Program-made: the position numbers and the translations under genes
Notes under the pieces: generated by a model
The model's input: the letters and a program-made list of their open reading frames with translations, nothing else
Databases searched by the model: none
What the model was told of the DNA's origin: nothing
Source: Rhizorhapis suberifaciens
GTDB lineage: Bacteria > Pseudomonadota > Alphaproteobacteria > Sphingomonadales > Sphingomonadaceae
Assembly (NCBI RefSeq): GCF_014200045.1
Contig: NZ_JACHOV010000002.1
Span: 124,001-188,000, forward strand
Length of the DNA: 64,000 nucleotides
Direction: 5' to 3'
Shown: in pieces, positions 19,635-28,122 of the stretch
Position numbering within the stretch: position 1 is the first letter of the stretch
Layout: each line of letters starts with the position of its first letter

Positions 19635-19639
19635 AATAT

Positions 19640-19690
19640 ATTCTCTCCTCACAGAGAGCACGCGCTGCGTTGGGACAGCGTGGCCCGCTG
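19640..19690 (-). promoter_or_regulatory. serC leader with two hairpins, candidate serC-motif RNA
   Basis: On the minus strand the serC leader holds a 7-bp hairpin with a two-base bulge (19659-19682) and then a 5-bp hairpin CTCTC/GAGAG (19643-19658) whose 3' arm contains the GAGGAGAG ribosome binding site. A structured RNA called the serC motif is known in front of alphaproteobacterial serC operons; I cannot confirm a match to its consensus by eye. Confidence 0.5.
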
Positions 19691-19844
19691 ACGCTCATAG
19701 AGGTGGGTGTTGGAAAGTCAAGCTGCCCTCACCATGGCGGTGCGATGGATCATGTCTGTTGCAAGCCGCGAACGTTGTTGCCAGACGCCTCAATTTCCAC
19801 GATATGTTGTCCCATGTTCAGGCAGGGGCGACTAAGGCCAAGCC

Positions 19845-20519
19845 ATGACGACAAGAATTTTAGGGGCGGCCTTGGCCAGGAAAGGTAAATGGGGGGCGCT
19901 GATTGGGGCGATCCTGCTGCTGACCGGATGCGGATCTGTGCCGGAAAGTCGCCGCGACAGTTCTCATGTGCCTGTTCCTTCGTCCGCCGAGGCGCGGCAA
20001 TGCATGGCGGATCTGCGCGTCGCAGCGGTCAAGTTCACGCCTTTGCCCGACCAGCATTTCGGAGGCGGCTGCAACGCCATCAATAGCGTCAAGTTGCTCG
20101 ACATCGGCACGCCAGTCACCAATCTTGGCGCCATGACTTGTCCTCTGGCCGGGAAGTTCGCGGCTTGGGCACGCTATGGCGTACAGCCAGCGGCTCGGTT
20201 GATTCTTGGCAGCGAGATTGTTCGCATCGATACCTTTGGCACCTATGCCTGCCGCAACATCAATGGGAACATTTCAGGCAGCAGGTCCGAACACGCGCAT
20301 AGCAATGCGGTGGATGTCGCAGCGTTCATGTTGGCGGATGGGCGTCGCATTACAGTCAAGGACCAATGGAATGGCGATGATCAGTCGCGCCGATTCCTGC
20401 GGGTCATTCATGAAAGCGCCTGCAAACGCTTTCGGACCGTGCTTAGTCCCGACTATAATGCCGCCCATCGCGACCATTTTCATTTCGATATGGGAGGAAA
20501 AGGGACCTATTGTCGCTAG
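19845..20519 (+). CDS. Extensin-like C-terminal domain lipoprotein
   Basis: 224 aa. A lipobox-like LLLTGC follows a positively charged N-terminus and a hydrophobic stretch (about 12-27), suggesting an outer- or inner-membrane lipoprotein. The rest matches the extensin-like domain found in many alphaproteobacteria: CPLAGKFAAWARYGV, HAHSNAVDVAAF and the C-terminal HRDHFHFD, which resemble the metal-binding His/Asp of D-Ala-D-Ala (LAS/VanY-like) peptidases. A peptidoglycan hydrolase role is an inference. The gene stands alone. Confidence 0.8.
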   Translation: MTTRILGAALARKGKWGALIGAILLLTGCGSVPESRRDSSHVPVPSSAEARQCMADLRVAAVKFTPLPDQHFGGGCNAINSVKLLDIGTPVTNLGAMTCPLAGKFAAWARYGVQPAARLILGSEIVRIDTFGTYACRNINGNISGSRSEHAHSNAVDVAAFMLADGRRITVKDQWNGDDQSRRFLRVIHESACKRFRTVLSPDYNAAHRDHFHFDMGGKGTYCR

Positions 20520-20572
20520 CTTGGTTGACCTGTGATATTGGAAAATTCGGAAATCATGCTAAGATTGCCTGA

Positions 20573-21475
20573 ATGACAAATAAAGAAATTGCCGAGCGCA
20601 AATTCAGGCGCGCTTCCGACGATGCCAGCACTGCCAAACTGGCTGTATCCACTCCCCAAACCGAAAGCGAAGCCTATAAACTCGCCTTTCAGGACGCAGA
20701 ATTTCTGCTCCGTGAGGACTTGCGGCCGGTGCGGTTCCAACTGGAATTGTTGAAGCCTGAATTGCTGCTTGACGAAGCGCAGATTGAATCGACGTTCGTT
20801 TTTTACGGGTCCGCACGTATTCCGCATCCCGATCAGGCAAATGTCCCGATCGAAAAGGCGCAGACCGACTATGACAGGACGGTCGCCAAAAACCTGGCCG
20901 CCAAAGCCAAATATTATGAAGAGGCCTATAAGCTGGCACAGATCGCCAGCAAATTCCCAATGACCGACGACGGATGCCGAAATTTCGTGGTTTGTTCAGG
21001 TGGCGGACCTTCCATAATGGAAGCAGCCAATAAAGGGGCTTATGATGCGGATGCATTGTCGATCGGGCTCAACATCGTTTTGCCCCATGAACAGGCTCCC
21101 AATCATTATGTGACGCCGGAGCTGAGCTTCCAATTCCACTATTTTGCCCTGCGCAAGATGCACTTTCTGTTGCGGGCGCGGGCCTTAGCGGTGTTCCCCG
21201 GCGGCTTTGGCACATTTGACGAGTTTTTCGAAACACTGACGCTGATCCAGACCGGCAAGATGAAGCCTATACCGGTGCTGGTCTTCGGCCAGGATTTCTG
21301 GAATCGGGTGATCAACTTCGAAGCATTGGCGGAGGAGGGGACGATTAGCCGCGAGGACTTGGACCTGTTCCACTTTGTCGAAACGGCCGAGGACGCATGG
21401 GAAATCGTCCAGAGCTTTTATGAGGGTGCCGAAGTGCCAGGATGCCGTCCCGCAGCAACGGTCAGTCGGACATAA
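20573..21475 (+). CDS. LOG-family protein (TIGR00730-like)
   Basis: 300-aa Rossmann-fold protein with the LOG signature PGGFGTFDEFFE (about 205-216) and an upstream VVCSGGGPSIMEAANKGA nucleotide loop. Such proteins hydrolyse nucleoside monophosphates (cytokinin riboside 5'-phosphate or AMP) to base plus ribose 5-phosphate; the old lysine decarboxylase label is wrong. The C-terminus overlaps the convergent fdhD gene by 14 bp. Confidence 0.87.
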   Translation: MTNKEIAERKFRRASDDASTAKLAVSTPQTESEAYKLAFQDAEFLLREDLRPVRFQLELLKPELLLDEAQIESTFVFYGSARIPHPDQANVPIEKAQTDYDRTVAKNLAAKAKYYEEAYKLAQIASKFPMTDDGCRNFVVCSGGGPSIMEAANKGAYDADALSIGLNIVLPHEQAPNHYVTPELSFQFHYFALRKMHFLLRARALAVFPGGFGTFDEFFETLTLIQTGKMKPIPVLVFGQDFWNRVINFEALAEEGTISREDLDLFHFVETAEDAWEIVQSFYEGAEVPGCRPAATVSRT

Positions 21476-22274
21476 CCAAGGCGCAATCGGGCCGGGCAAG
21501 GGCAATCAGTGTGAGTCCCGCTTCCCCTGCCCTCGCGACCGCAAGCGAAGTGGGAGCGGAAATGGTGACAAGCGTGTTCGCTCCGGCGCGCACGGATTTT
21601 TCGACCATTTCATAACTGCACCGCGAACTGGTCAGGATGAAACCTTCCGCCGCGCTCTGATTGAGCCGGGCAAGGCATCCGATGAGCTTATCCAGTGCGT
21701 TGTGGCGTCCGACGTCCTCACGGGCGAAAAGGATCTGGCCGTAGTGATCCGCGAAAGCCGCCGCATGTACCGCGCCAGTGGCATTATGCATCGGCTGATG
21801 GTCCGAGAATTCTGCTAGTGCCCGGAAAACCGCGGCCTTGGCCGGATGCTTGTGCGGCGGGACCCTCGGTAATGGGCGCATCGCTTCCTCAAGATTTTCC
21901 ATTCCGCAAAGGCCGCAGCTGCTCTCCGAAACACGGGTGCGGACCCGGGCCAAAAGCGCCTCGGTGCGATCGCCGGCCAGTTGGGTGCGAACGATCCACC
22001 CCTTTTCGGCCTGGTGGACGTCAATGTCCTCGATGTCGGCGGGTGCCTCAATCAGCTTTTCCGATAGCGAAAATCCCGTCACATAGTCGATGAGATCGAC
22101 CGGCGTCGCCATCATGACGGCATAGGCGATGCCATTAAATTCCAGCGACACCGGCGCTTCGACCGCGATGGCGCGATTGACCGCCTCAGCCACTCCGTGC
22201 GGACGGATCAGTTGAACCGGCCGGGAAAGATGGTGGTTGTTTTCAGGCGGCGATATGGCCAGCGTCCTTTGCAA
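21462..22274 (-). CDS. fdhD: Formate dehydrogenase sulfurtransferase FdhD
   Basis: About 270 aa. FdhD passes sulfur from IscS to the molybdenum cofactor of formate dehydrogenase. The cysteine pair is present as SSCGLCGM (about 118-125), and VGRHNALDKLIG lies in the middle. No ATG is available near the N-terminus; the TTG at 22274, inside the 3' end of fdsD, is the most upstream choice and the exact start is uncertain. It is the last gene of the fds operon. Confidence 0.93.
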   Translation of the reverse strand: MQRTLAISPPENNHHLSRPVQLIRPHGVAEAVNRAIAVEAPVSLEFNGIAYAVMMATPVDLIDYVTGFSLSEKLIEAPADIEDIDVHQAEKGWIVRTQLAGDRTEALLARVRTRVSESSCGLCGMENLEEAMRPLPRVPPHKHPAKAAVFRALAEFSDHQPMHNATGAVHAAAFADHYGQILFAREDVGRHNALDKLIGCLARLNQSAAEGFILTSSRCSYEMVEKSVRAGANTLVTISAPTSLAVARAGEAGLTLIALARPDCALVMSD

Positions 22275-22476
22275 GCCGGCTCAAAGCCGCGCGGGCGACT
22301 GGGTTCAACCCCTCTCCGCCGGCGTCCAGATGAGCGAAGATAAGGGACTTCATGCGGGGGTCCCAAAAATCATGGATGTGCCCGGCGATGGCGGAGATTG
22401 CTTCCGCTTCGCCGAGCACACCAAAATTTACGGCGATCTGATTGGCCATGTAGACGAGTTTTTCGAGGCTGTTCAT
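22243..22476 (-). CDS. fdsD: Formate dehydrogenase delta subunit
   Basis: 77-aa FdsD-type protein: KLVYMANQIAVNFG near the start and HIHDFWDPRMK in the centre are the family hallmarks. In characterised soluble NAD-linked formate dehydrogenases FdsD is needed for assembly or activity. It follows fdsA by 40 bp, and its 3' end overlaps the presumed fdhD start. Confidence 0.92.
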   Translation of the reverse strand: MNSLEKLVYMANQIAVNFGVLGEAEAISAIAGHIHDFWDPRMKSLIFAHLDAGGEGLNPVARAALSRLAKDAGHIAA

Positions 22477-22516
22477 TCGCTTGCTCTCCGGCTTTGACCG
22501 GAATGGGGGTTATGGT

Positions 22517-25363
22517 TCACTCCGCCGCCTCTGCAGGGACAATCCGGCGGGAGCGTTCGGATAGTTCCTCATATTCCTCCTGCCAATCGGTCGGCCCGTT
22601 GGAAGGTGCGACCTGCACCGCCGTCACCTTATATTCGGGACAATTGGTGGCCCAGTCGGAAAATTCGCTGGTCACTACATTGGCCTGGGTCTCTGGATGA
22701 TGGAAGGTCGTATAGACGACCCCTGGGGCAACGCGGTCGGTGATGAGGGCGCGAAGCGTTGTTTCGCCAGAACGGCTGGACAGGCGTACCCAGCTGCCTT
22801 CAGCGATCCCACGATCCTCCGCGTCCACGGGATGAATCTCCAGGCGATCCTCCGGGTGCCAAACCGTGTTGGCTGTACGGCGGGTCTGTGCGCCGACATT
22901 ATAGTGACTGAGAATGCGGCCGGTGGTGAGCAGTAGCGGGAAGCGGGGGCCGGTCTTTTCGTCCGTCGGCACATAGTCGGTCACGACGAACTTGCCCTTG
23001 CCCCTTACAAAACCGTCAATATGCATGATCGGCGAACCATCGGGCGCCGCGTCGTTGACGGGCCACTGCAACGAACCTTCCTTATCCAGACGATCGAAGC
23101 TTACACCAGCAAAAGTCGGTGTCAGGCGTGCGATCTCGTCCATGATTTCGGCGGGGTGATTGTAATGCCAATCCAGGCCCATGGCCTTCGCCAATAGCTG
23201 AGTGATCTCCCAGTCTTCATAGCCGTTCATCGGGCTCATCACCTTCCGGACGAGCTGAATACGGCGCTCGGCATTGGTGAAGGTGCCGTTCTTTTCCAGA
23301 AAGGTCGAACCTGGAAGGAAAATATGCGCGTAATTGGCAGTTTCATTGAGGAACAGGTCATGCACGATGACGCATTCCATTGCCTCAAGGCCTGCCGCGA
23401 CATGCTTGGTGTTCGGATCGGACTGAAGGATGTCTTCGCCCTGGATATACAGCGCTTTGAAAACCCCATCCACAGCAGCGTCGAGCATGTTTGGAATGCG
23501 GAGGCCGGGCTCTGGATCAAGGGCCACGCCCCAGTCATTTTCGAACAAGGCGCGGGCATTGGCATCGCCGATATGGCGGTACCCCGAAAGCTCGTGCGGG
23601 AAGCTGCCCATGTCACAGGCGCCTTGCACATTATTCTGTCCCCGCAGAGGATTTACGCCCACGCCCCGGCGGCCGATATTGCCGGTCGCCATGGCAAGAT
23701 TGGCGATGGCCATCACCGTGGAGCTGCCCTGGCTGTGTTCGGTTACGCCAAGGCCATAATAGATCGCCCCATTGCCGCCAGTGGCATACAGCCGGGCGGC
23801 TTCGCGCAGGTCGGCGGCAGCCACTTTGGTGAGCGGTTCGGTGGCCTCGGGTGAGCGCTTCGGATCGGATACGAAGGCGGCCCAGTCCTGATATTCGTCC
23901 CAATCGCAGCGGTCGCGGATGAACGGTTCGTCCGCCAGTCCCTCTGTAACGATCACATGCGCCATCGCTGTCAGCACGGCAACATTGGTGCCGGGGCGAA
24001 GCGGCAGATGATGTGCGGCCTCAATATGCGGTGAGCGGACGAGATCGGTGCGGCGTGGATCGATGACGATCAGTTTCGCGCCTTCGCGTAGGCGCTGTTT
24101 CATCCGGCTGGCGAACACCGGATGGCCGTCAGTCGGGTTTGCGCCGATGACGAGGATGACGTCGGATGCCTCGACACTGTCGAAATCCTGCGTGCCTGCG
24201 CTGGTGCCAAAAGTCGTCTTCAGCCCATATCCTGTGGGCGAATGGCAGACGCGGGCGCAGGTATCGACATTGTTGTTGCCAAAGCCGGCGCGAACAAGCT
24301 TCTGCACCAGGAACGTCTCTTCATTGGTGCAGCGTGAAGAGGTGATGCCGCCGGTCGAGCGGGGACCATATTTGGCGCTGATGCGCTTGAATTCGGAGGC
24401 CGCATAGGCAAACGCCTCGTCCCATTCGACTTCCCGCCATGGATCGCTGATCGAACTGCGGATCATGGGCTTCAGGATTCGGTCCTGATGCTGGGCATAT
24501 CCCCAGGCAAAGCGGCCTTTGACGCAACTATGCCCGTGATTGGCCTTGCCTTCTTTCCAAGGAACCATTCGGACGAGTTGCTCGCCACGCATTTCCGCCC
24601 GGAATGTGCATCCGACGCCGCAATAGGCACAGGTGGTGACGACTGCGCGATCGGGCGTGCCAATCTGAACTACGGTTTTTTCTTGAAGCGTCGCGGTGGG
24701 GCATGCCTGAACGCAGGCGCCGCAGGAGACGCATTCGGAAGAAATAAAGTCATCGAGCGGCGTACCCGCCGACACTTTCGATCCAAAGCCCCGGCTTTCG
24801 ATGGTGAGGGCGAAGGTGCCCTGTACTTCATCGCAAGCCCGGACGCAGCGGGAGCAGACGATGCATTTGGACGGATCAAAATCGAAATAAGGGTTGGAAA
24901 CGTCTTTCGTAAGGCCGAGGTGATTGTCGCCCTCATAACCATAGCGGACCTCGCGCAGACCGACGGCGCCTGCTTGTTCCTGCAGTTCGCAATCGCCATT
25001 GGCCGAACAGGTGAGGCAGTCCAGCGGATGGTCGGAGATGTAAAGCTCCATGACGCCCTTGCGCAGCTTTTGCAGCTTAGCGGTCTGGGTGTGGACAACC
25101 ATGCCATCAGCGACGGGAAGAGTGCAGCTTGCGGGCGTGCCGCGCGCGCCATCAACCTCTACGAGGCAAAGCCGGCAGGAACCGAACTGCTTGAGATTGT
25201 CAGTGGCGCATAGCTTGGGGATCGAGGTCCCTATCTCTGCGGCCGCGCGCATGACTGTGCTGCCTTTGGGCACGGTGACGCTTTGACCGTCGATGGTCAG
25301 CGTCACCTGCTCGTCGGAAGGGGAGGCAGGCGTACCGAAGTCCGCCTGTTTGCTATAGGTCAT
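22517..25363 (-). CDS. fdsA: NAD-dependent formate dehydrogenase, alpha (molybdenum) subunit
   Basis: 948 aa, the catalytic subunit that oxidises formate at a bis-MGD molybdenum centre. An N-terminal [2Fe-2S] domain (Cys 52, 63, 66, 80) is followed by a His/Cys-type cluster and two [4Fe-4S] motifs (about 167-221), a further [4Fe-4S] in CAYCGVGC (245-252), and the Mo ligand Cys373 next to His374 in ARVCHSPTGYG; it is a Cys, not a selenocysteine, enzyme. ATG 25363 overlaps the mobA stop (ATGA) and has GAGG nine bases upstream; ATG 25372 has no room for it. Confidence 0.96.
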   Translation of the reverse strand: MTYSKQADFGTPASPSDEQVTLTIDGQSVTVPKGSTVMRAAAEIGTSIPKLCATDNLKQFGSCRLCLVEVDGARGTPASCTLPVADGMVVHTQTAKLQKLRKGVMELYISDHPLDCLTCSANGDCELQEQAGAVGLREVRYGYEGDNHLGLTKDVSNPYFDFDPSKCIVCSRCVRACDEVQGTFALTIESRGFGSKVSAGTPLDDFISSECVSCGACVQACPTATLQEKTVVQIGTPDRAVVTTCAYCGVGCTFRAEMRGEQLVRMVPWKEGKANHGHSCVKGRFAWGYAQHQDRILKPMIRSSISDPWREVEWDEAFAYAASEFKRISAKYGPRSTGGITSSRCTNEETFLVQKLVRAGFGNNNVDTCARVCHSPTGYGLKTTFGTSAGTQDFDSVEASDVILVIGANPTDGHPVFASRMKQRLREGAKLIVIDPRRTDLVRSPHIEAAHHLPLRPGTNVAVLTAMAHVIVTEGLADEPFIRDRCDWDEYQDWAAFVSDPKRSPEATEPLTKVAAADLREAARLYATGGNGAIYYGLGVTEHSQGSSTVMAIANLAMATGNIGRRGVGVNPLRGQNNVQGACDMGSFPHELSGYRHIGDANARALFENDWGVALDPEPGLRIPNMLDAAVDGVFKALYIQGEDILQSDPNTKHVAAGLEAMECVIVHDLFLNETANYAHIFLPGSTFLEKNGTFTNAERRIQLVRKVMSPMNGYEDWEITQLLAKAMGLDWHYNHPAEIMDEIARLTPTFAGVSFDRLDKEGSLQWPVNDAAPDGSPIMHIDGFVRGKGKFVVTDYVPTDEKTGPRFPLLLTTGRILSHYNVGAQTRRTANTVWHPEDRLEIHPVDAEDRGIAEGSWVRLSSRSGETTLRALITDRVAPGVVYTTFHHPETQANVVTSEFSDWATNCPEYKVTAVQVAPSNGPTDWQEEYEELSERSRRIVPAEAAE

Positions 25364-25899
25364 GACGTCCATCCTCGTTGCGCCGTAAAACGCGCATAAT
25401 CGTCCTGAGTATTCAAATTGGAAAAAGCGATGTCCGTTTCGACTTCGTGCGCACCGCTCCTTTCGATCCAGGCGCGCATGTCTCGTCGGGGCTGTTCCTC
25501 AAGCCAGCGATCGAGGAGCGGGGCCATTTCGGTGGGCCAATATCCGAAAAGCGGCTGATCCTGAATGACGGCAGATTGATAATTGAGCACTGCAGCGAGC
25601 CGAGGGGGGATAGGCAATGTGTCGCAGCTTGCGGTCAGCACAGCGTCAAAGCCGCTTTCCCGCGCGTAATGAAGCGCGGCGCAGATACCGCCCAATGGAC
25701 CCTGGCCCGCTTTCGGGCGGTCGGAAAGGCTTGTCAGTCCGGGCCATTCGCGGCCGCACATCACCAGCTCATCGACCTGCGGCTCCATCGCCTCGATCAC
25801 ATGGGCCAGGAGCGGACGGCCGCCAATGGAGGCAATCGCCTTGTCGCTGCCAAATCGGCGCGATTGTCCGCCGGCGATCAAGGCGCCCAGAAGTTTCAT
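25360..25899 (-). CDS. mobA: Molybdenum cofactor guanylyltransferase
   Basis: 179 aa; converts Mo-molybdopterin to the guanine dinucleotide form needed by FdsA. The start MKLLGALIAGGQSRRFGSDKA contains the GTP-binding LxAGGxSxRxGxDKA pattern, and GGICAAL lies near the middle. The longer open frame to 26022 only reads back through a palindromic repeat. Placement between fdsB and fdsA, overlapping fdsA, ties cofactor maturation to enzyme synthesis. Confidence 0.93.
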   Translation of the reverse strand: MKLLGALIAGGQSRRFGSDKAIASIGGRPLLAHVIEAMEPQVDELVMCGREWPGLTSLSDRPKAGQGPLGGICAALHYARESGFDAVLTASCDTLPIPPRLAAVLNYQSAVIQDQPLFGYWPTEMAPLLDRWLEEQPRRDMRAWIERSGAHEVETDIAFSNLNTQDDYARFTAQRGWTS

Positions 25900-25917
25900 C
25901 CCAATTCCGCATCCAAA

Positions 25918-25960
25918 TTCGTTATCCCCGTGAAGGCGAGGATCCGGGAATGACGAGGAA
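25918..25960. repeat. REP-like palindromic repeat, family A (short copy)
   Basis: Shortened copy between fdsB and mobA: a left arm like TTCGTTATCCCCGTGAAGGC joined directly to the right end GGGAATGACGAGGAA. The outer 11 bases of both ends pair with two mismatches. Confidence 0.7.
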
Positions 25961-25969
25961 TATATATGT

Positions 25970-27607
25970 TCACTTCGCCGCCTCTTCCTGCTTGACCCCG
26001 AAATCTTCAGGGAAATGGGCAATGGCGCTCATGACCGGATAGGGTGTGAACCCCCCCAATGCACAAAGCGATCCATATTTCATGGTTTCGCAGAGATCGG
26101 TGATCAGTTCGAGTTCAGCCGCGGGGGTGCGGACGCCACCCTTGGCATTATGCATTTGCGGCAGTTGCTCCACATGGTCCGGACCGGAGCGTCCGCCAGC
26201 GCGCAGACGGTCCAGCGTTTCGACGCCTCTTATCGAGCCAAGGCGGCAAAGGGTACATTTGCCGCAGCTTTCCGCCGCGCAGAATTGCATGGCGAAACGC
26301 GCCTGGGCGAGCATGTCGACGGTATCGTCGAACACCACGATGCCCCCATGACCGATAAGTCCGCCCTTGGTAGCGAATGCCTCATAATCAAAGGGGGTAT
26401 CGAACAGGGCGGGCGGGAAATAAGCGCCGAGCGGTCCTCCCACTTGCACCGCACGGACCGGGCGGCCGCTCGCCGTGCCCCCGCCAATGTCGTGCACGAT
26501 TTCACCCAGTGTCACGCCAAAGGCGGTCTCATAAAGACCGCCATGTTTGACGTTGCCGGCGATCTGCAGCGGCATGGTGCCGCGTGAGCGCCCCATCCCA
26601 TAGTCGGCATAGGCCGAAGCTCCCTCTGCCATAATGAACGGCACAGCCGCGAGCGTCAGCACATTGTTGACCACGGTAGGTTTGCCGAAAAGCCCTTCAA
26701 GCGCCGGAAGCGGCGGTTTGGCGCGGACTTCGCCCCGCTTGCCCTCTATCGAATTGAGGAGCGAGGTTTCCTCTCCGCACACATAAGCGCCCGCGCCCAC
26801 ACGCACCTCGACCTTGAAAGGCGCGATGATAGCGCGGCATTTGTCTATGGCTTCGTCAAGTTTGCGAATGGCGTGGGGATATTCGGAGCGGACATAGATA
26901 AAGCCCTTGTCAGCGCCAACCGCATAACCGGCGATCGCCATGCCTTCGATGAGGCAATAGGGGTCGCCTTCCATCAGCATGCGGTCGGCGAAAGTGCCGC
27001 TGTCGCCTTCGTCGGCATTGCACGCGATATATTTTTGTGCAGCCGTGGCGTTGGCGACCGTCCGCCATTTGATCCCGGCCGGGAAGCCTGCGCCTCCGCG
27101 GCCACGAAGGCCGGATTGCAGGACTTCCTCAATCACTGCGTCGGGCGTTGTGGCGCGGGCCTTTTCAAGGCCGGCCCAGCCACCTGTCGCCCGATAGTCC
27201 TCAAGGCTGGTAGGGCGCGTCTTGCCAGCCCGTGCGAAGGTGAGGCGGGTTTGAGAGGCGATGTAGGGGTGATCGGCGACGCTACCCACCCAAATTTCGT
27301 CATTCCCGCGAAAGCTGGTATCCATATCATCGCCTTCGTTGCGTACGAGATCGACGCGAGATGGGTCCCCGCTTTTGCGGGATTGATCATGAAGATCGAG
27401 AATTGTCTCAACATCGCCCGGCTTCAATGGTCCATAGCCTATACGACCTTCGCCGTTGTCGATCTCCACCAAGGGTTCAAGCCAGTGCATGCCCCAACTG
27501 GAGGTGCGGACGATCTCTGCTTCGGGCGCGGCCTTTGCGAAGGCGGCGGCGACCCGGTTCGCGCCGCAGGCGATGGCGAGGGCGTCGTCGGAGATGTAGA
27601 TCTTCAT
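25970..27607 (-). CDS. fdsB: Formate dehydrogenase beta subunit (NuoF-like) with in-frame repeat insertion
   Basis: 545 aa; takes electrons from FdsA/FdsG to NAD+. A thioredoxin-like N-terminal region (1-70) is followed by the flavin/NAD domain with GLRGRGGAGFPAGIKW and the C-terminal cluster ESCGKCTLCR. Residues about 73-107 (HDQSRKSGDPSRV... to ...FRGNDEIW) are not family sequence: they are the translation of a 100-bp family-A palindromic repeat at 27295-27394. The frame is kept, and the insert sits between domains, so the subunit may still work. The start overlaps fdsG (ATGA). Confidence 0.93.
   Translation of the reverse strand: MKIYISDDALAIACGANRVAAAFAKAAPEAEIVRTSSWGMHWLEPLVEIDNGEGRIGYGPLKPGDVETILDLHDQSRKSGDPSRVDLVRNEGDDMDTSFRGNDEIWVGSVADHPYIASQTRLTFARAGKTRPTSLEDYRATGGWAGLEKARATTPDAVIEEVLQSGLRGRGGAGFPAGIKWRTVANATAAQKYIACNADEGDSGTFADRMLMEGDPYCLIEGMAIAGYAVGADKGFIYVRSEYPHAIRKLDEAIDKCRAIIAPFKVEVRVGAGAYVCGEETSLLNSIEGKRGEVRAKPPLPALEGLFGKPTVVNNVLTLAAVPFIMAEGASAYADYGMGRSRGTMPLQIAGNVKHGGLYETAFGVTLGEIVHDIGGGTASGRPVRAVQVGGPLGAYFPPALFDTPFDYEAFATKGGLIGHGGIVVFDDTVDMLAQARFAMQFCAAESCGKCTLCRLGSIRGVETLDRLRAGGRSGPDHVEQLPQMHNAKGGVRTPAAELELITDLCETMKYGSLCALGGFTPYPVMSAIAHFPEDFGVKQEEAAK
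27295..27394. repeat. REP-like palindromic repeat, family A, inside fdsB
   Basis: 100-bp element with the same two-arm inverted structure as 18364-18462. The first 31 bases agree at 25 positions and the last 36 at about 27. It lies wholly within the fdsB coding region and is translated. Confidence 0.8.
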
Positions 27608-28044
27608 GCCGCCACCTCCGCAATCAAGTCACGCGCGGTGGTTTCATCCAGATGTGCGTAGACGCTGCCGCCCGCCAATGCGTTGGGCCCGACAGAACAG
27701 AGGCCGAGGCAATAGACGGTCTCTACCTTGCATCGGCCAGCGGCAAGCGCTTCCAGCTTTGGCGTGAGCGCCTCGCTGCCACGCGCCTGACAGGCTTCTG
27801 CGCGACAAAGCTTTATGACGGGCAGCGCTTCCGGCGCATTCTTGAAGTCGTGATAGAAGCTGACGACGCCATGGACTTCGGCGCGGGACAGGTTGAGCGC
27901 CAATGCGACTTGGCGTTTGGCTGCTTCGCCGACATGCCCGAAGGCATCCTGAATATCGTGCAATATCGGCAGAAGTGGGCCTTCCCGGTTGACGTGACGG
28001 GCGATGATGGCCGTTATCTCGCAATCTTCTTGATCTTCACGCAT
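27604..28044 (-). CDS. fdsG: Formate dehydrogenase gamma subunit (NuoE-like)
   Basis: 146-aa thioredoxin-fold [2Fe-2S] protein. The four cluster cysteines are visible in two pairs, CRAEACQ (about 79-84) and YCLGLCSVGP (about 111-116), in the NuoE/HoxE pattern. It passes electrons within the soluble NAD-dependent formate dehydrogenase. It is the first gene of fdsG-fdsB-mobA-fdsA-fdsD-fdhD, and its stop overlaps the fdsB ATG. Confidence 0.94.
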   Translation of the reverse strand: MREDQEDCEITAIIARHVNREGPLLPILHDIQDAFGHVGEAAKRQVALALNLSRAEVHGVVSFYHDFKNAPEALPVIKLCRAEACQARGSEALTPKLEALAAGRCKVETVYCLGLCSVGPNALAGGSVYAHLDETTARDLIAEVAA

Positions 28045-28061
28045 AGGAGGCTGCGTTCCGC

Positions 28062-28122
28062 CTTTTGATAGCGAATGTCAAATAGAAATCGGAATTTTAT
28101 GATGGGTATTGTCTATCAAAAG
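28062..28122. promoter_or_regulatory. Candidate operator/promoter region of the fds operon
   Basis: A perfect 10-bp inverted repeat, CTTTTGATAG (28062-28071) and CTATCAAAAG (28113-28122), spans the gap between the LysR gene and fdsG; the second arm lies in the LysR 3' end. Between them on the minus strand is a TTGACA. LysR regulators commonly bind interrupted inverted repeats, but a weak terminator of the regulator gene is also possible. Confidence 0.4.
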
